Assembly (NCBI GenBank): GCA_036924835.1
Contig: JBAGRR010000001.1
Location: 1,798,001 to 1,862,000 of the forward strand
From: Nitrobacteraceae bacterium AZCC 1564
Lineage (GTDB): Bacteria; Pseudomonadota; Alphaproteobacteria; Rhizobiales; Xanthobacteraceae
DNA: 64,000 nucleotides
Direction of reading: 5' to 3'
The translations under genes and the position numbers were made by a program. This document shows, piece after piece, positions 28,089-36,798 of the stretch (its first letter is position 1; every line of letters begins with the position of its first letter). The notes under the pieces were generated by a model. That model ran no database searches. It had not been told where the DNA came from and saw nothing but the letters and a program-made list of their open reading frames with translations.

Positions 28089-29303
28089 TCAGTGGAGCGG
28101 TACGGTTGTTGCGTCGTACTGATAGATCCAATTGTAGCGGGCTGCGTTCGCCGCTGGTGACCACTGCGTCTCGATATACTCGCTGGCGGCCTTCTCTTCG
28201 GCGAGAGCTTGATGATGGAATGTGTACTGCATCCCGGCCGAGGACTGGACCACCTTTGACGTCCTTTCCAGACGAACATTCTGATAAGCGAGAAACGCTG
28301 CAGCAGGATCATCAGGAGTTTCTGTGAGGCAGCGCGCAAGTACGCACGCATCCTCGATCGCCATGTTCACGCCCTGACCAAGGTAAGGCACCATCGAGTG
28401 GCATGCGTCGCCAAGCAACGTGACGCGCCCCTCGGACCAACGCTCAAGTGGCTGCCGGACGAATAGCCCCCACTTATGAAGCGAATCGACATTCTTGATC
28501 ACATTGAGGATGTCCGGATGCCAATCGGCAAAATCTCGCAAGCAGTCTTCGACGGCTCCTTTCTCTGACCAGGATTCGAGTTGCCATTCGCTGTGCTCAA
28601 CCTGGCCCGAGAACGTCATGAGTTCGGTGCCTTCCCATCGCACAGGATACGCTGTGACATGCGCTTGCGGCCCGACCCATGTAGACACCACATGGGCACG
28701 CTGGTGAGCTGGAAGCCGATCAACCGGCACCAGTCCGCGCCACGCGATGGCGTTGGTGTATTTCCCCTGCACCACTCCAAGAATTTGTTCGCGAACCTTC
28801 GAATGAGCTCCGTCCGCTCCGATCAGCGCACGTCCTTCGACAACCGATCCATCCTTGAACTTCATGCGAACACCGTTCGCGTCTTGAGTGAAGCCAACAC
28901 AGTTCGAATTCAGATGAATAGCATCCGGCTTCAATCGGCGAACAGCATCGACCAGCAGCTTGAGAAGGTGTGCTCGCAACAGCAAGAACGGCTGATGGGG
29001 AGCGGATTCACTCGTGCGCTTGTATAGCGGCCACGTTCCACCGGTGTTCCACAAGCGGATGGACCGTTCTTCCGCCGCGATGCAAGTTTGACGCAGTTCG
29101 CTCTCCAGTCCGAGCCCCATCAAGACTCGCGCACCATTCATCGAAACCCAGAGGCCCGCACCGACCTCGCGGAGTTCGGAAGCCTGCTCGAAGACCTCGC
29201 AATCAATACCGCGGTGAAGCAACGAAAGCGCCGCTGTCAATCCGCCGATGCCCGCGCCAGCAATCAGAATTTTAGATTTGCTCTCAGTTCGTTCGGCACT
29301 CAT
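28089..29303 (-). CDS. nicC: 6-hydroxynicotinate 3-monooxygenase, FAD-dependent
   Basis: A 404-residue class A flavin monooxygenase. The FAD-binding GAGIGG is at residues 16-21, EVFEQASELREVGAG follows, and the second nucleotide motif GDACHSM lies near residue 295. NicC decarboxylates and hydroxylates 6-hydroxynicotinate to 2,5-dihydroxypyridine with NADH and oxygen. The ATG at 29303 begins the protein just before the first strand; the frame is open upstream but lacks a domain there. Between the 2Fe-2S subunit and nicF, its place matches the reaction order. A salicylate hydroxylase-like enzyme would look similar outside this operon. Confidence 0.9.
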   Translation of the reverse strand: MSAERTESKSKILIAGAGIGGLTAALSLLHRGIDCEVFEQASELREVGAGLWVSMNGARVLMGLGLESELRQTCIAAEERSIRLWNTGGTWPLYKRTSESAPHQPFLLLRAHLLKLLVDAVRRLKPDAIHLNSNCVGFTQDANGVRMKFKDGSVVEGRALIGADGAHSKVREQILGVVQGKYTNAIAWRGLVPVDRLPAHQRAHVVSTWVGPQAHVTAYPVRWEGTELMTFSGQVEHSEWQLESWSEKGAVEDCLRDFADWHPDILNVIKNVDSLHKWGLFVRQPLERWSEGRVTLLGDACHSMVPYLGQGVNMAIEDACVLARCLTETPDDPAAAFLAYQNVRLERTSKVVQSSAGMQYTFHHQALAEEKAASEYIETQWSPAANAARYNWIYQYDATTVPLH

Positions 29304-29344
29304 GGTAGTTTCCGGCCCCAAATGTTGGTCGTGTGGTTTAAAAT

Positions 29345-29833
29345 TTATGCAACGGTGGCGGCGGCCATCTCGTCGGCAAGACTTCTGATCGCCTCGTGAA
29401 TCTTCGCGTAACCAGTGCACCGGCACAGATTTCCGCGCAGGTAGTGACGAATTTCTTCATCGGTTGGATTTGGATTTCGCTTTAACAACGCCGTCACAGC
29501 GAGAATGAATCCCGGCGTGCAAAAACCGCACTGCACCGCGCCGTGCACGACAAATGCTTCCTGCACGGGAGAGAGGCCATTGACGGGCGTCACGCCTTCT
29601 ATCGTTGTCACATCCCGCTGATCGACGTCGATCGCGAGTGTAGTACAGCTCGAGATCGGTTCACCGTCCAATAGCATCGTGCATGCGCCGCAGACTTCCA
29701 TATCGCAGGAGCGCTTCGTTCCCTTGAAACCGAAACGCTCGCGAACGAGATCGATCAGCAGCGTGTTTGGCGGGATCGATGCTTCTGCCGGACGACCATT
29801 CAACGAAAATGAGATCGTGATGGATTGTGTCAT
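29345..29833 (-). CDS. Nicotinate hydroxylase, 2Fe-2S small subunit
   Basis: A 162-residue xanthine-oxidase-family iron-sulfur subunit. The plant-type cluster is bound by the cysteines of SCDMEVCGACTMLLDG and a fourth in ISSCTTLA; the second cluster is bound by CGFCTPG and CRCTGY. The ATG at 29833 overlaps the stop of the FAD subunit gene (ATGA) and has GGAGAG upstream. It shuttles electrons from the molybdenum centre to FAD during hydroxylation of nicotinate to 6-hydroxynicotinate. It is equivalent in role to NicA, but here belongs to a three-subunit enzyme. Confidence 0.88.
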   Translation of the reverse strand: MTQSITISFSLNGRPAEASIPPNTLLIDLVRERFGFKGTKRSCDMEVCGACTMLLDGEPISSCTTLAIDVDQRDVTTIEGVTPVNGLSPVQEAFVVHGAVQCGFCTPGFILAVTALLKRNPNPTDEEIRHYLRGNLCRCTGYAKIHEAIRSLADEMAAATVA

Positions 29834-30705
29834 CGCCGCAACTCTCCACATTCGGCGGACGCTTCCGCAATATTGCGTCGGAGCAACACTCCCGCGAGAT
29901 GACGCTTGTATTCCGCGCTGCCGTGACGATCGTCGGTCACGTCAAGGTCATCCAGATCGACCTGCAATGCGGCATCGATGACGCGGATTGCATCTGTCAC
30001 TTCCGAGCCGCAAAGAGCAGATTCCACACGTTCGAGCCGTTGAGGACGCGGACCGAGAGCGCCCACCCGAACACGAGCGCTGCAAATCGTTCGGCGGCTC
30101 GCATCGAGCGACCACAACATACCGACATTGACCGCCGGTCGTTCGCCGTGTCGAAAGCGCCGATAGGTTACAGGACCATCGGGAATCGGGACGATGATGT
30201 GGGTCAGAAGTTCATGAGGCTCACGAACGGTTTCAAACTCATCCAAAATGAAGTCGTCGGCCATGACAGCCCGCTCGCCGGAATCGCTCGAAAGACACAG
30301 CCGTGCGCCGAGTGTCGCCAACAGTGTCGGCGGATCTGCATGCGGCTCGCCGAAGCAGAGGTTTCCGCCTATGGTGCCTGCATTGCGGACGCGAACGTTC
30401 GCGACATTGCTGCACAACTGAGCAAGCGAGGGCAACGTCCGCTGCACCAAAGCGTCTTGCGAAATCTGACTATGCGTGCAGCGCGCACCGACAGCGATAA
30501 ACTCGCCGCCAACGGGCGCGATCTCATCGAGTCCCGGGATACGTTTTAAATCTATAAGTTTTTCGGTGTGAATGACTCGCAATTTCAGTGCGAGAAGAAG
30601 CTCGGTGCCGCCGGAATAAAACATCCCGTCGTCAGTTGCTCCTGCTTCTCTGAGTGCCTCTGCCACACTGGACGGGCGCGAAAGTTCAAAACGCGGAGGC
30701 CGCAT
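29830..30705 (-). CDS. Nicotinate hydroxylase, FAD-binding medium subunit (CoxM-like)
   Basis: A 291-residue CoxM/XdhB-type flavin subunit. The FAD-binding loops are visible as YSGGTELLLALKL (about residues 30-42) and NAGTIGGNLCFGEPHADPP (about 108-126), the latter the family's TIGG motif. It passes electrons from the 2Fe-2S subunit to an acceptor. It follows the CoxG-like gene by 3 bp and overlaps the small-subunit gene by 4 bp. The Pseudomonas NicAB system uses cytochromes instead of a flavin subunit, so this is a different architecture. Confidence 0.88.
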   Translation of the reverse strand: MRPPRFELSRPSSVAEALREAGATDDGMFYSGGTELLLALKLRVIHTEKLIDLKRIPGLDEIAPVGGEFIAVGARCTHSQISQDALVQRTLPSLAQLCSNVANVRVRNAGTIGGNLCFGEPHADPPTLLATLGARLCLSSDSGERAVMADDFILDEFETVREPHELLTHIIVPIPDGPVTYRRFRHGERPAVNVGMLWSLDASRRTICSARVRVGALGPRPQRLERVESALCGSEVTDAIRVIDAALQVDLDDLDVTDDRHGSAEYKRHLAGVLLRRNIAEASAECGELRR

Positions 30706-30708
30706 GAT

Positions 30709-31164
30709 TCAGCATGCCTCCAGCATTGTCTTGAGCCGCTGCTCGAACTCTTCGAAATTCTGTTCGGCACGCCGCTTGATCACACCAAGGCCAAGCGAAG
30801 CAAGCCGCCCCTGAACGTCAACCTCTGCTCGGACGTCGAGCGTAGAACCGCTTCCGGAATCCTGCGACAGGAGCGTTACATCCAGCAAAACGGCCAGTCG
30901 CGTTCCCGTAAACTTGTCGCGCCCGCTGGCTCGCGTGCGGACATGTGACGGCTCAGTAAGCGATTCCACCACGATATCGGCAGGCACTTCTATTTTGAAC
31001 GGACCGATCTTTTGCTTCATAACCGCCTTGTAGGAGGCAAGCCGCTCGATCTCCTCGACGTTTTCGCATCCTGGGATGCACTCAGAGATGCGAGCAACCT
31101 CGATCAGCGTATTCCAGACCTTGTCGGGTGCTACAGGCAGGGTCATCGACATGGAAAACTGCAC
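30709..31164 (-). CDS. CoxG-like SRPBCC protein of the nicotinate hydroxylase operon
   Basis: A 151-residue protein of the CoxG/SRPBCC (START-like) family: VAPDKVWNTLIEVARISECI and PGCENVEEIE are the hallmark N-terminal motifs. CoxG proteins are encoded with molybdenum hydroxylases and help anchor or mature the complex at the membrane; the C-terminus here lacks a hydrophobic tail. It lies between the large (4 bp upstream) and FAD subunit genes, so it is an integral part of this hydroxylase operon. Confidence 0.85.
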   Translation of the reverse strand: MQFSMSMTLPVAPDKVWNTLIEVARISECIPGCENVEEIERLASYKAVMKQKIGPFKIEVPADIVVESLTEPSHVRTRASGRDKFTGTRLAVLLDVTLLSQDSGSGSTLDVRAEVDVQGRLASLGLGVIKRRAEQNFEEFEQRLKTMLEAC

Positions 31165-31168
31165 GGCC

Positions 31169-33427
31169 TCAACTCCTCTGCCTGAGAGCGCGCCAGACTT
31201 TTTCTGGCGTCATCGGCAGGTCTGTGATCCGGATGCCGTAGGCGGAAAAAAGCGCATTCGCGATGGCCGGCGCGATAGGAAGAATCGCGCCCTCGCCCAT
31301 GCCTTTGGCACCTCGCGGACCAGGTCCGTCGCCGTTTTCTACGAGAATGGTATTGAAGATCGCCGGCACGTCATCGATGCTCGGAATCGAATAATCGATC
31401 GGCGTCGCGTTCACCGGTTGACCGTCTTCGAATTCGAGCGCCTCGAACAATGCGTGTCCAAGCCCTTGAATCGCTGCGCCCTCGTCCTGCCCCTCGGCCG
31501 CGACGCGATTGACCACCCGCCCCACATCTGCTGCTGTTGCATATCGCTTGAGCGATATCTGCCCGGTATCTTCGTCGACAACGACTTCCGCCAGACCAGC
31601 CGCGGTTTCCCAAAACAGCGGCGCCTCTGCAAAAGCACCGCTCTTCGAACGGGGTGTAATTGCACCGCGGCCAACAACTTCTCCGGAATCTACGCCCAGC
31701 GCGCGATGGAATATCTGATGGAAGGTTAGGACCTCAGATCCGGTGGAAACTCCTCCAGGCACCAACGACAACTGATCCAGCGGGAGACCCCAGACATCGG
31801 CTACCAGATCGAGAATCTGCTTGGCCGCATCGAGGGCAGCACTTTCTACAGAGAGGCCGACGATAACGGTCGATCGGCTGGCGCCAGTCCCCCAGTCGAA
31901 GGGAGCAACGGCAGTGTCCGTGGTCAAGACCGTTACCGCAGAGATCGGCTGGTTCAACGTCTGCGCCGCGACACGGGCCATCGTTGCGTGAGAACCCTGG
32001 CCAATCTCGACACTGGCGACAGCGACAAGAATCGAGCCATCAATCTTGAGGCGTACAAGCGCATTTCCGACGGGAACGATGCCAGGGTCGGTCGCCCCAA
32101 CGGCAAGTCCACGAGCAACTGAACGAGACGGTTGCGGATCGACGCCAAGCGACTGCCCAACGAGCCCCATCAACTCGCTCATATCGACATCTAACGCCCG
32201 CAGATCGGGGCGAATTCGTTGCCCGCGCGCAGCAAGATTGCGCAGCCGAAACTCCACGGGACTTAATCCGATGGCTGCAGCAACGTTATCCATATGAGAC
32301 TCGGCTGCCCAAACCGCTTGGGGACCACCAATCGATCTGAACGCCGCTCCGGGAACGGTATTCGTATAGACGGCAGACGACTGGAGCCGCAGGTTTGGAA
32401 TTGCATATGGACCAATGATGCGATTAGCCGCCTTCGTCGCAACAGCGGGCCCGGTGTCAGCGTAGGCCCCGCCGTCCATCATGATCTTCGCGCTTTTGGC
32501 AACGATGCGACCTTCAGCATCTACCGCTGTACGGATACGGATGTCTGCGCCGAGACGCCGACACGTCAGCATGGATTCAGAAAGAGACTGCGCAACCCGA
32601 ACGGGCCGCTGAACCTTCCATGACGCAGCAGCCACAAGCGGCTCGATCTTCACTGAAGCCTTGCCGCCAAATCCACCCCCGACAAACGGGACGATGACCC
32701 GAACCTTTGCGAGCTGAAGACCAAAGATCCGCGACAGGACCTTCTGCACGGCCGCCGGCGTCTGTGCTCCGGACCACACGGTAAGCGCACCACCCTTGAA
32801 ATCGGCGACGACTGTGTGCGGCTCCAATGCGTAGTGGAAAATTGCTGGGAACTGAAAATGATCCTCATGGATGTAGGCCGCTGACGCCTCGGCGGCTTCT
32901 ACGTCTCCAGTCTCACTGCGGAATTCGTGAAACACGTTGCTGTTTGCAACCGGCTTCGCACCACCCTTGAAGTAAAAATCGGGGATCGCATCATGAGCAT
33001 CATGGATCAGCGGCGCATTTTCCGCGACTGCCGCCTTGATCGTGGAAGCACGAGGTAGCTCCTCATAATCAACATAGACCTGCTCTGCTGCATTTTCCGC
33101 AGCCTCGATACTTTCCGCGATGACCACCGCCACAGGCTCACCGACATATCGAACGCGATCAACTGCAAGCAGGGAGCGATCCCGAAGCAGCAAGCCCCAT
33201 TTGCCGAACGATGCTGTGTCAGCACCAATCAGAATATCGACAACACCGCCGACCTTGCGCGCTTCAGATATATCAATGGATCGAATTCGGGCATGCACTG
33301 CTGGCGAGCGCACGACAAAACCATGCAGCATGCCTGGCACATCGAGATCGCTCACATATTCAGCCCGCCCCGTGACTTTCTCGATCAAGTCAGCGCGAAC
33401 GTTTTTGAAGGCCGTCGCCTTATCCAT
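31169..33427 (-). CDS. Nicotinate hydroxylase, molybdopterin-binding large subunit
   Basis: A 752-residue xanthine-oxidase-family catalytic subunit carrying the molybdopterin cytosine dinucleotide cofactor. Conserved landmarks are KVTGRAEYVSDL at the N-terminus, the cofactor loop GGGFGGK near residue 260, the GAAFRSIGGPQ loop near residue 355, and the active-site glutamate in GAKGMGEGA near residue 705. It heads the operon running through nicC-F-D-X and tctCBA, so the substrate is most likely nicotinate, hydroxylated at C6. No cytochrome domain is fused, unlike Pseudomonas NicB. A different pyridine carboxylate is possible. Confidence 0.85.
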   Translation of the reverse strand: MDKATAFKNVRADLIEKVTGRAEYVSDLDVPGMLHGFVVRSPAVHARIRSIDISEARKVGGVVDILIGADTASFGKWGLLLRDRSLLAVDRVRYVGEPVAVVIAESIEAAENAAEQVYVDYEELPRASTIKAAVAENAPLIHDAHDAIPDFYFKGGAKPVANSNVFHEFRSETGDVEAAEASAAYIHEDHFQFPAIFHYALEPHTVVADFKGGALTVWSGAQTPAAVQKVLSRIFGLQLAKVRVIVPFVGGGFGGKASVKIEPLVAAASWKVQRPVRVAQSLSESMLTCRRLGADIRIRTAVDAEGRIVAKSAKIMMDGGAYADTGPAVATKAANRIIGPYAIPNLRLQSSAVYTNTVPGAAFRSIGGPQAVWAAESHMDNVAAAIGLSPVEFRLRNLAARGQRIRPDLRALDVDMSELMGLVGQSLGVDPQPSRSVARGLAVGATDPGIVPVGNALVRLKIDGSILVAVASVEIGQGSHATMARVAAQTLNQPISAVTVLTTDTAVAPFDWGTGASRSTVIVGLSVESAALDAAKQILDLVADVWGLPLDQLSLVPGGVSTGSEVLTFHQIFHRALGVDSGEVVGRGAITPRSKSGAFAEAPLFWETAAGLAEVVVDEDTGQISLKRYATAADVGRVVNRVAAEGQDEGAAIQGLGHALFEALEFEDGQPVNATPIDYSIPSIDDVPAIFNTILVENGDGPGPRGAKGMGEGAILPIAPAIANALFSAYGIRITDLPMTPEKVWRALRQRS

Positions 33428-33526
33428 GAACCCGAACCACCACTAGTCACCACTAGCCGACACAATGATTGGGCCGGTCTTCATCGGACCTCGCCCAAGC
33501 GTCCACGGACTGTAGTCACAAATTCA

Positions 33527-33576
33527 CTTGCATACAAGCACAAAACTTGTTCGCAAGCGCAAAACTTGTAAACAAG
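33527..33576 (-). promoter_or_regulatory. Three CTTG-N4-CAAG operator boxes at 19-bp spacing upstream of the nic operon
   Basis: Boxes CTTGCATACAAG (33527-33538), CTTGTTCGCAAG (33546-33557) and CTTGTAAACAAG (33565-33576) are palindromic half-site pairs repeated with exact 19-bp period, with an AAAA tract between successive boxes. They lie 100-150 bp upstream of the hydroxylase large subunit and about 280 bp upstream of the divergent nicR-like gene. MarR-family regulators of aromatic catabolism often bind such near-palindromes, so this is a candidate NicR operator array. The rest of 33428-33856 shows no gene. Confidence 0.65.
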
Positions 33577-33856
33577 TGATATTGGATCTATGAGCAAACG
33601 ACGAAAATTTGTGCGGTTGAGTTGCACGCGGCGCCGCGGGATGAGCCACCAAGAATACAAATAATGCAGAGACCAGAACGCCCTCCCTGAGGATAGATGC
33701 TCGATCACTGGATGAGGTCGGAGTGACGGACTGTGGCAAGCCGAAAGCAATCGAGGTACATATCGCTTGAGTCTTGCGCAGTTATGGACCCTTGTCCTGC
33801 ACTAGCAGCCAAGTCTCCGACGCGGAGCACAACGCGTTCATAACCGAAGGAATTTT

Positions 33857-34328
33857 ATGCCCCAGACCAGCTCATCGAATCGCACCGCCAAGAAATCAAA
33901 AGAGACGGCTGCTGCGTATGTTCTTGACGATCAGCCAGGGTTCTTATTGCGCGTTGCGCTAGCGCACGCACACCACAATTTTCACCTCTAAAATGATTGA
34001 GAATCTCACCCCTCCACAGTTCTCGACATTGGCAAAACTGCGCGAAGTGGGTCCCTGTTCACAGAACTATCTCGGCAGACTTATTCACTACGACTCCGCA
34101 ACAATTACGGGTGTGATCAATCGGCTCCGAACACGCGGACTGATCACAAGCTATGAAGACCCTCTGGATCGTCGCCGCGTCGCCATCGATCTGACAGACG
34201 AAGGACGGCGGATCGCCGACGAGGCCATATCCACGATAAAGGAAATCTCGAAGGAAACATTTTCTCCGTTAACCGCAGCTGAGCGGAGTACCCTAACCGC
34301 CTTGTTAACTAAAGTAATTGTCCGCTAA
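33857..34328 (+). pseudogene. nicR: MarR-family regulator, nicR-like, disrupted by a +1 frameshift
   Basis: Two frames make one MarR protein. The first runs from the ATG at 33857 through VLDDQPGFLLRVALA, the usual NicR/BadR-type N-terminal helix, and stops at 33989-33991. The second, one base out of phase, continues from about 33985 (FTSKMIENLTPPQFSTLAKL) through the winged helix (SATITGVINRLRTRG, DPLDRRRVAIDLTDEGR) to 34328. Dropping one T from TTTT at 33979-33982 joins them without loss. An internal ATG at 33993 could yield only a 111-residue protein lacking the dimerisation helix. In Pseudomonas NicR represses nic genes; loss would make the operon constitutive. Confidence 0.8.
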
Positions 34329-34892
34329 TTTGCAGGTAGATGGTTAGTTCGGTTTCCAGCCATCTTATTGCCTGTCACCGCGCAAAACTCTGATCGCAGC
34401 AAATGCCGATGACGAAGTGATATATTTTTCTCGTCATGGGCCCGCTCGGCTGTAAACGCAGACCTATTAAAATTGTTGAGACGGCTGGCAAGCGTCGCCG
34501 ATAAACTTCAAGGTAAGAATGCCAGCCGAAACCGATGCGTTGCAGTCAGCTGGCGCAGTCGATGGAAATTCCGGGTCAGCGACGAGTTACTGAAGCGATT
34601 TTAGAATTGCTTTGGTTGGCGTATGGCGACTAGATCATGCTTGGACCCGCCACATCCGTTCTTCGCGCGCCATGGAACGCAGGACGCTCTCAAAAATGCA
34701 GATCGCCAGACAAGGCTTCCCAGTCGGTATTCTCTCGCACCGTGGCAGAAGACGGCTGGCCCTTCCCGTCGAAGCCAGCCGTCCAGACCTTCCGGCATTG
34801 CCGGACCAAGTAGTTCAAGATCTTTGCCATTGCTGAGTGAGTTTCACTCTGCTTGGTTGCTCACACAGTCAAAGCTCAGGTCGTCAGCAGCG
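34329..34892. other. Intergenic region with three inverted repeats, no gene seen
   Basis: A 564-bp gap between the nicR-like gene and the downstream end of the second NitT/TauT operon. It holds CGGCTGGCA/TGCCAGCCG arms (34482-34490, 34520-34528), a strong stem of GACGGCTGGC and GCCAGCCGTC (34751-34783), and TCCGGCATTGCCGGA (34791-34805). The last two lie 90-140 bp after the 34893 stop on the minus strand and may terminate that operon. Short frames here show no recognisable homology. Confidence 0.5.
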
Positions 34893-35987
34893 CTACTTAA
34901 GCTTTGAAAGGTCTTCCTTCTTGGCATCCGCGATAACTGACGCGCGATCGTATTGGTTGATGGCGTCGATGAAATCATTTGTCGTGACGCGATCGACTGG
35001 CACAGCAGCCGGAATGACCTTCTGATCGACGAAAAATTGGATCAGGCGCTCCCAATCACTTTTGACCATCAGGCCATGCTTGTCTCCGATCTTCTTCGAA
35101 TTCCAAATGCCAAGTCGCGCCTGATTGACAATCACGCCCTCCTCAAGGGCAGCTTTTGGATCCGGATTTTTGGATTTCACCTCGGGATAGGCCTTCCAAG
35201 TGATCAGGACAGCCGCTTGAGGATTAGCCATCGAGTAATCGTATGCCTTGGCGATAGCCCGCGCGATACCGGTCAGCATTTTCGGATTCTTCGCGATCGT
35301 CTCGTTTCGCGCCAACAGGCCAACGTCAGGCAGTGTGCGCAGGTCCTCAGCCACAGGGAGCTCCCGCAGCGACAACCCTGAGAATTTGAACTTCGCGATT
35401 GCCGCGTCCCAATACACAACGCCGTCGACCATCTTCCGCTGAACGGATGTCACGGCCTGCGCGCCGACACCGATCGACAAGAACGAAATATCGGTGTCCG
35501 GGTTCAAGCCAGCCGCTTGTGCAAACGCCCGTCCAAAGGTCGTGCCGGCGCTTCCCATCGACTGCACGCCAAGCCTCTTACCTTTAAGGTCTGCGATAGT
35601 CTTAATCGGGCTATCTGGCGCAACAGCCATCGACCAAATGTTGGAATAATACAGGCCATAGAAATAGTGGACGTCCAACTTTCCAGATTGAATCCCGACA
35701 AGGGCTTCACCCGGTGAGGCTGCACCGACCTCCGCGTTCCCCGACGATACCTGGATGGCGGATTCATTTGAACCGCCCACGGCGATGAGAGTTACGTCAT
35801 ACCCCTCGTCGGCAAAATATCCCTTCTCCTTTGCAACAACGAACGGAGAGAAGGCTTCATCGATGTTACGAACCGGAACGAGAACCCGGACCTTCTCAAG
35901 CGCATTCGCGGCGCTTAAGTCGCAAAAACCCGCGACGAGAATCGCCAACGAGAAGAAAGAACGAATCGTGGAATTTTTGATCTGCAT
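34893..35987 (-). CDS. NitT/TauT-family ABC substrate-binding protein (second system)
   Basis: A 364-residue NMT1/THI5-like periplasmic binding protein with signal peptide (FFSLAILVAGFCDLSAANA, cleaved near ANA-LE). The mature part starts VRVLVPVRNIDEAFSPFVVA. It shares its layout, including the NIDE start, SAGTT motif and acidic C-terminal end, with the orphan binding protein at 50092-51180, so the two are paralogues. It is last in the ATPase-permease-SBP operon, an unusual order, 25 bp after the permease. Ligand unknown. Confidence 0.87.
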   Translation of the reverse strand: MQIKNSTIRSFFSLAILVAGFCDLSAANALEKVRVLVPVRNIDEAFSPFVVAKEKGYFADEGYDVTLIAVGGSNESAIQVSSGNAEVGAASPGEALVGIQSGKLDVHYFYGLYYSNIWSMAVAPDSPIKTIADLKGKRLGVQSMGSAGTTFGRAFAQAAGLNPDTDISFLSIGVGAQAVTSVQRKMVDGVVYWDAAIAKFKFSGLSLRELPVAEDLRTLPDVGLLARNETIAKNPKMLTGIARAIAKAYDYSMANPQAAVLITWKAYPEVKSKNPDPKAALEEGVIVNQARLGIWNSKKIGDKHGLMVKSDWERLIQFFVDQKVIPAAVPVDRVTTNDFIDAINQYDRASVIADAKKEDLSKLK

Positions 35988-36012
35988 ATCGAGCCCTCCC
36001 AGGACAATTTGT

Positions 36013-36798
36013 TTATGGCATTACCGGCGCTTCGCTACGGCGAATCCAGAAGATGTAACGACGAGCCGCGTAGCGCATTAGGCCGTGCATCACCAAACCG
36101 ATCACAGAGAGGATCACGAGAACCGCAAAGACGCCTGGAACATCCATGCTGAAATTGAGGGTAACAACGAGGTACCCCAATCCAACCTGGGCTCCAACGA
36201 ACTCTCCTACAATGGCCCCGATAACTGCGAGCACTGCAGCAATCTCAAGGCCGGCAAATATGAGAACGAGGGCGGACGGAATTCGCAGGCGGAAGAGGAC
36301 TTGCCACTTCGTCGCACCAAACGCCTTCATCATGTCCAGCTGATCTTTGTCAGTGGCATGAAAGCCAGCGATGACACTGACAAGAACGGGAAAGAAACAA
36401 ACCAACGCTGTAATCACAATTTTCGAGGTCAGGCCGTAACCGAACCAGATGATAAACAGCGGAGCGATCGCAATCTTTGGAAGAGTCTGGAGCGCCACCA
36501 GATATGGATAAACCAGCCGCTCGAAAGCCGGAATGAGCGATATCATGGCGCCGACCACAAGGCCTGCCACGCAACCAAGGAGAAATCCGATCAAGATCTC
36601 GACAAGCGTCGCCCACAGATGCGGCCAGATCGTTCCGCTTTCGAACAAGGCATAGAGGCGAACAACGGTCGAGCTCGGCGTCGGCAGGACAATGGGCGAT
36701 ACGTCGAACAGCCGACACGCCCCCTCCCAAAGAGCCAGCACAGCAACCGCGACAATGGTCGCCTCGATTCGGTTCTTGTTTGAGGATTTCGTGCTCAT
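36013..36798 (-). CDS. NitT/TauT-family ABC permease (second system)
   Basis: A 261-residue permease with about six helices (first at residues 12-30) and the coupling segment MMKAFGATKWQVLFRLRIPS that contacts the ATPase. It overlaps the ATPase gene by 4 bp and precedes the binding protein gene. It belongs to the same family as the permease at 18811-19728, but lacks that protein's long N-terminal extension. Confidence 0.9.
   Translation of the reverse strand: MSTKSSNKNRIEATIVAVAVLALWEGACRLFDVSPIVLPTPSSTVVRLYALFESGTIWPHLWATLVEILIGFLLGCVAGLVVGAMISLIPAFERLVYPYLVALQTLPKIAIAPLFIIWFGYGLTSKIVITALVCFFPVLVSVIAGFHATDKDQLDMMKAFGATKWQVLFRLRIPSALVLIFAGLEIAAVLAVIGAIVGEFVGAQVGLGYLVVTLNFSMDVPGVFAVLVILSVIGLVMHGLMRYAARRYIFWIRRSEAPVMP

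Noticed and set aside
33527-33576. CRISPR array
   Set aside because: Only three 12-bp palindromes with 7-bp linkers; far too short for repeats and spacers, and no cas genes are present.
33993-34328. Intact 111-residue MarR protein from the internal ATG
   Set aside because: It would lack the N-terminal dimerisation helix that is preserved in the other frame, so a frameshifted full-length gene is the better reading.
34601-34907. Short frames on both strands in the 34.3-34.9 kb gap
   Set aside because: No homology, no convincing ribosome site, and they span inverted repeats.
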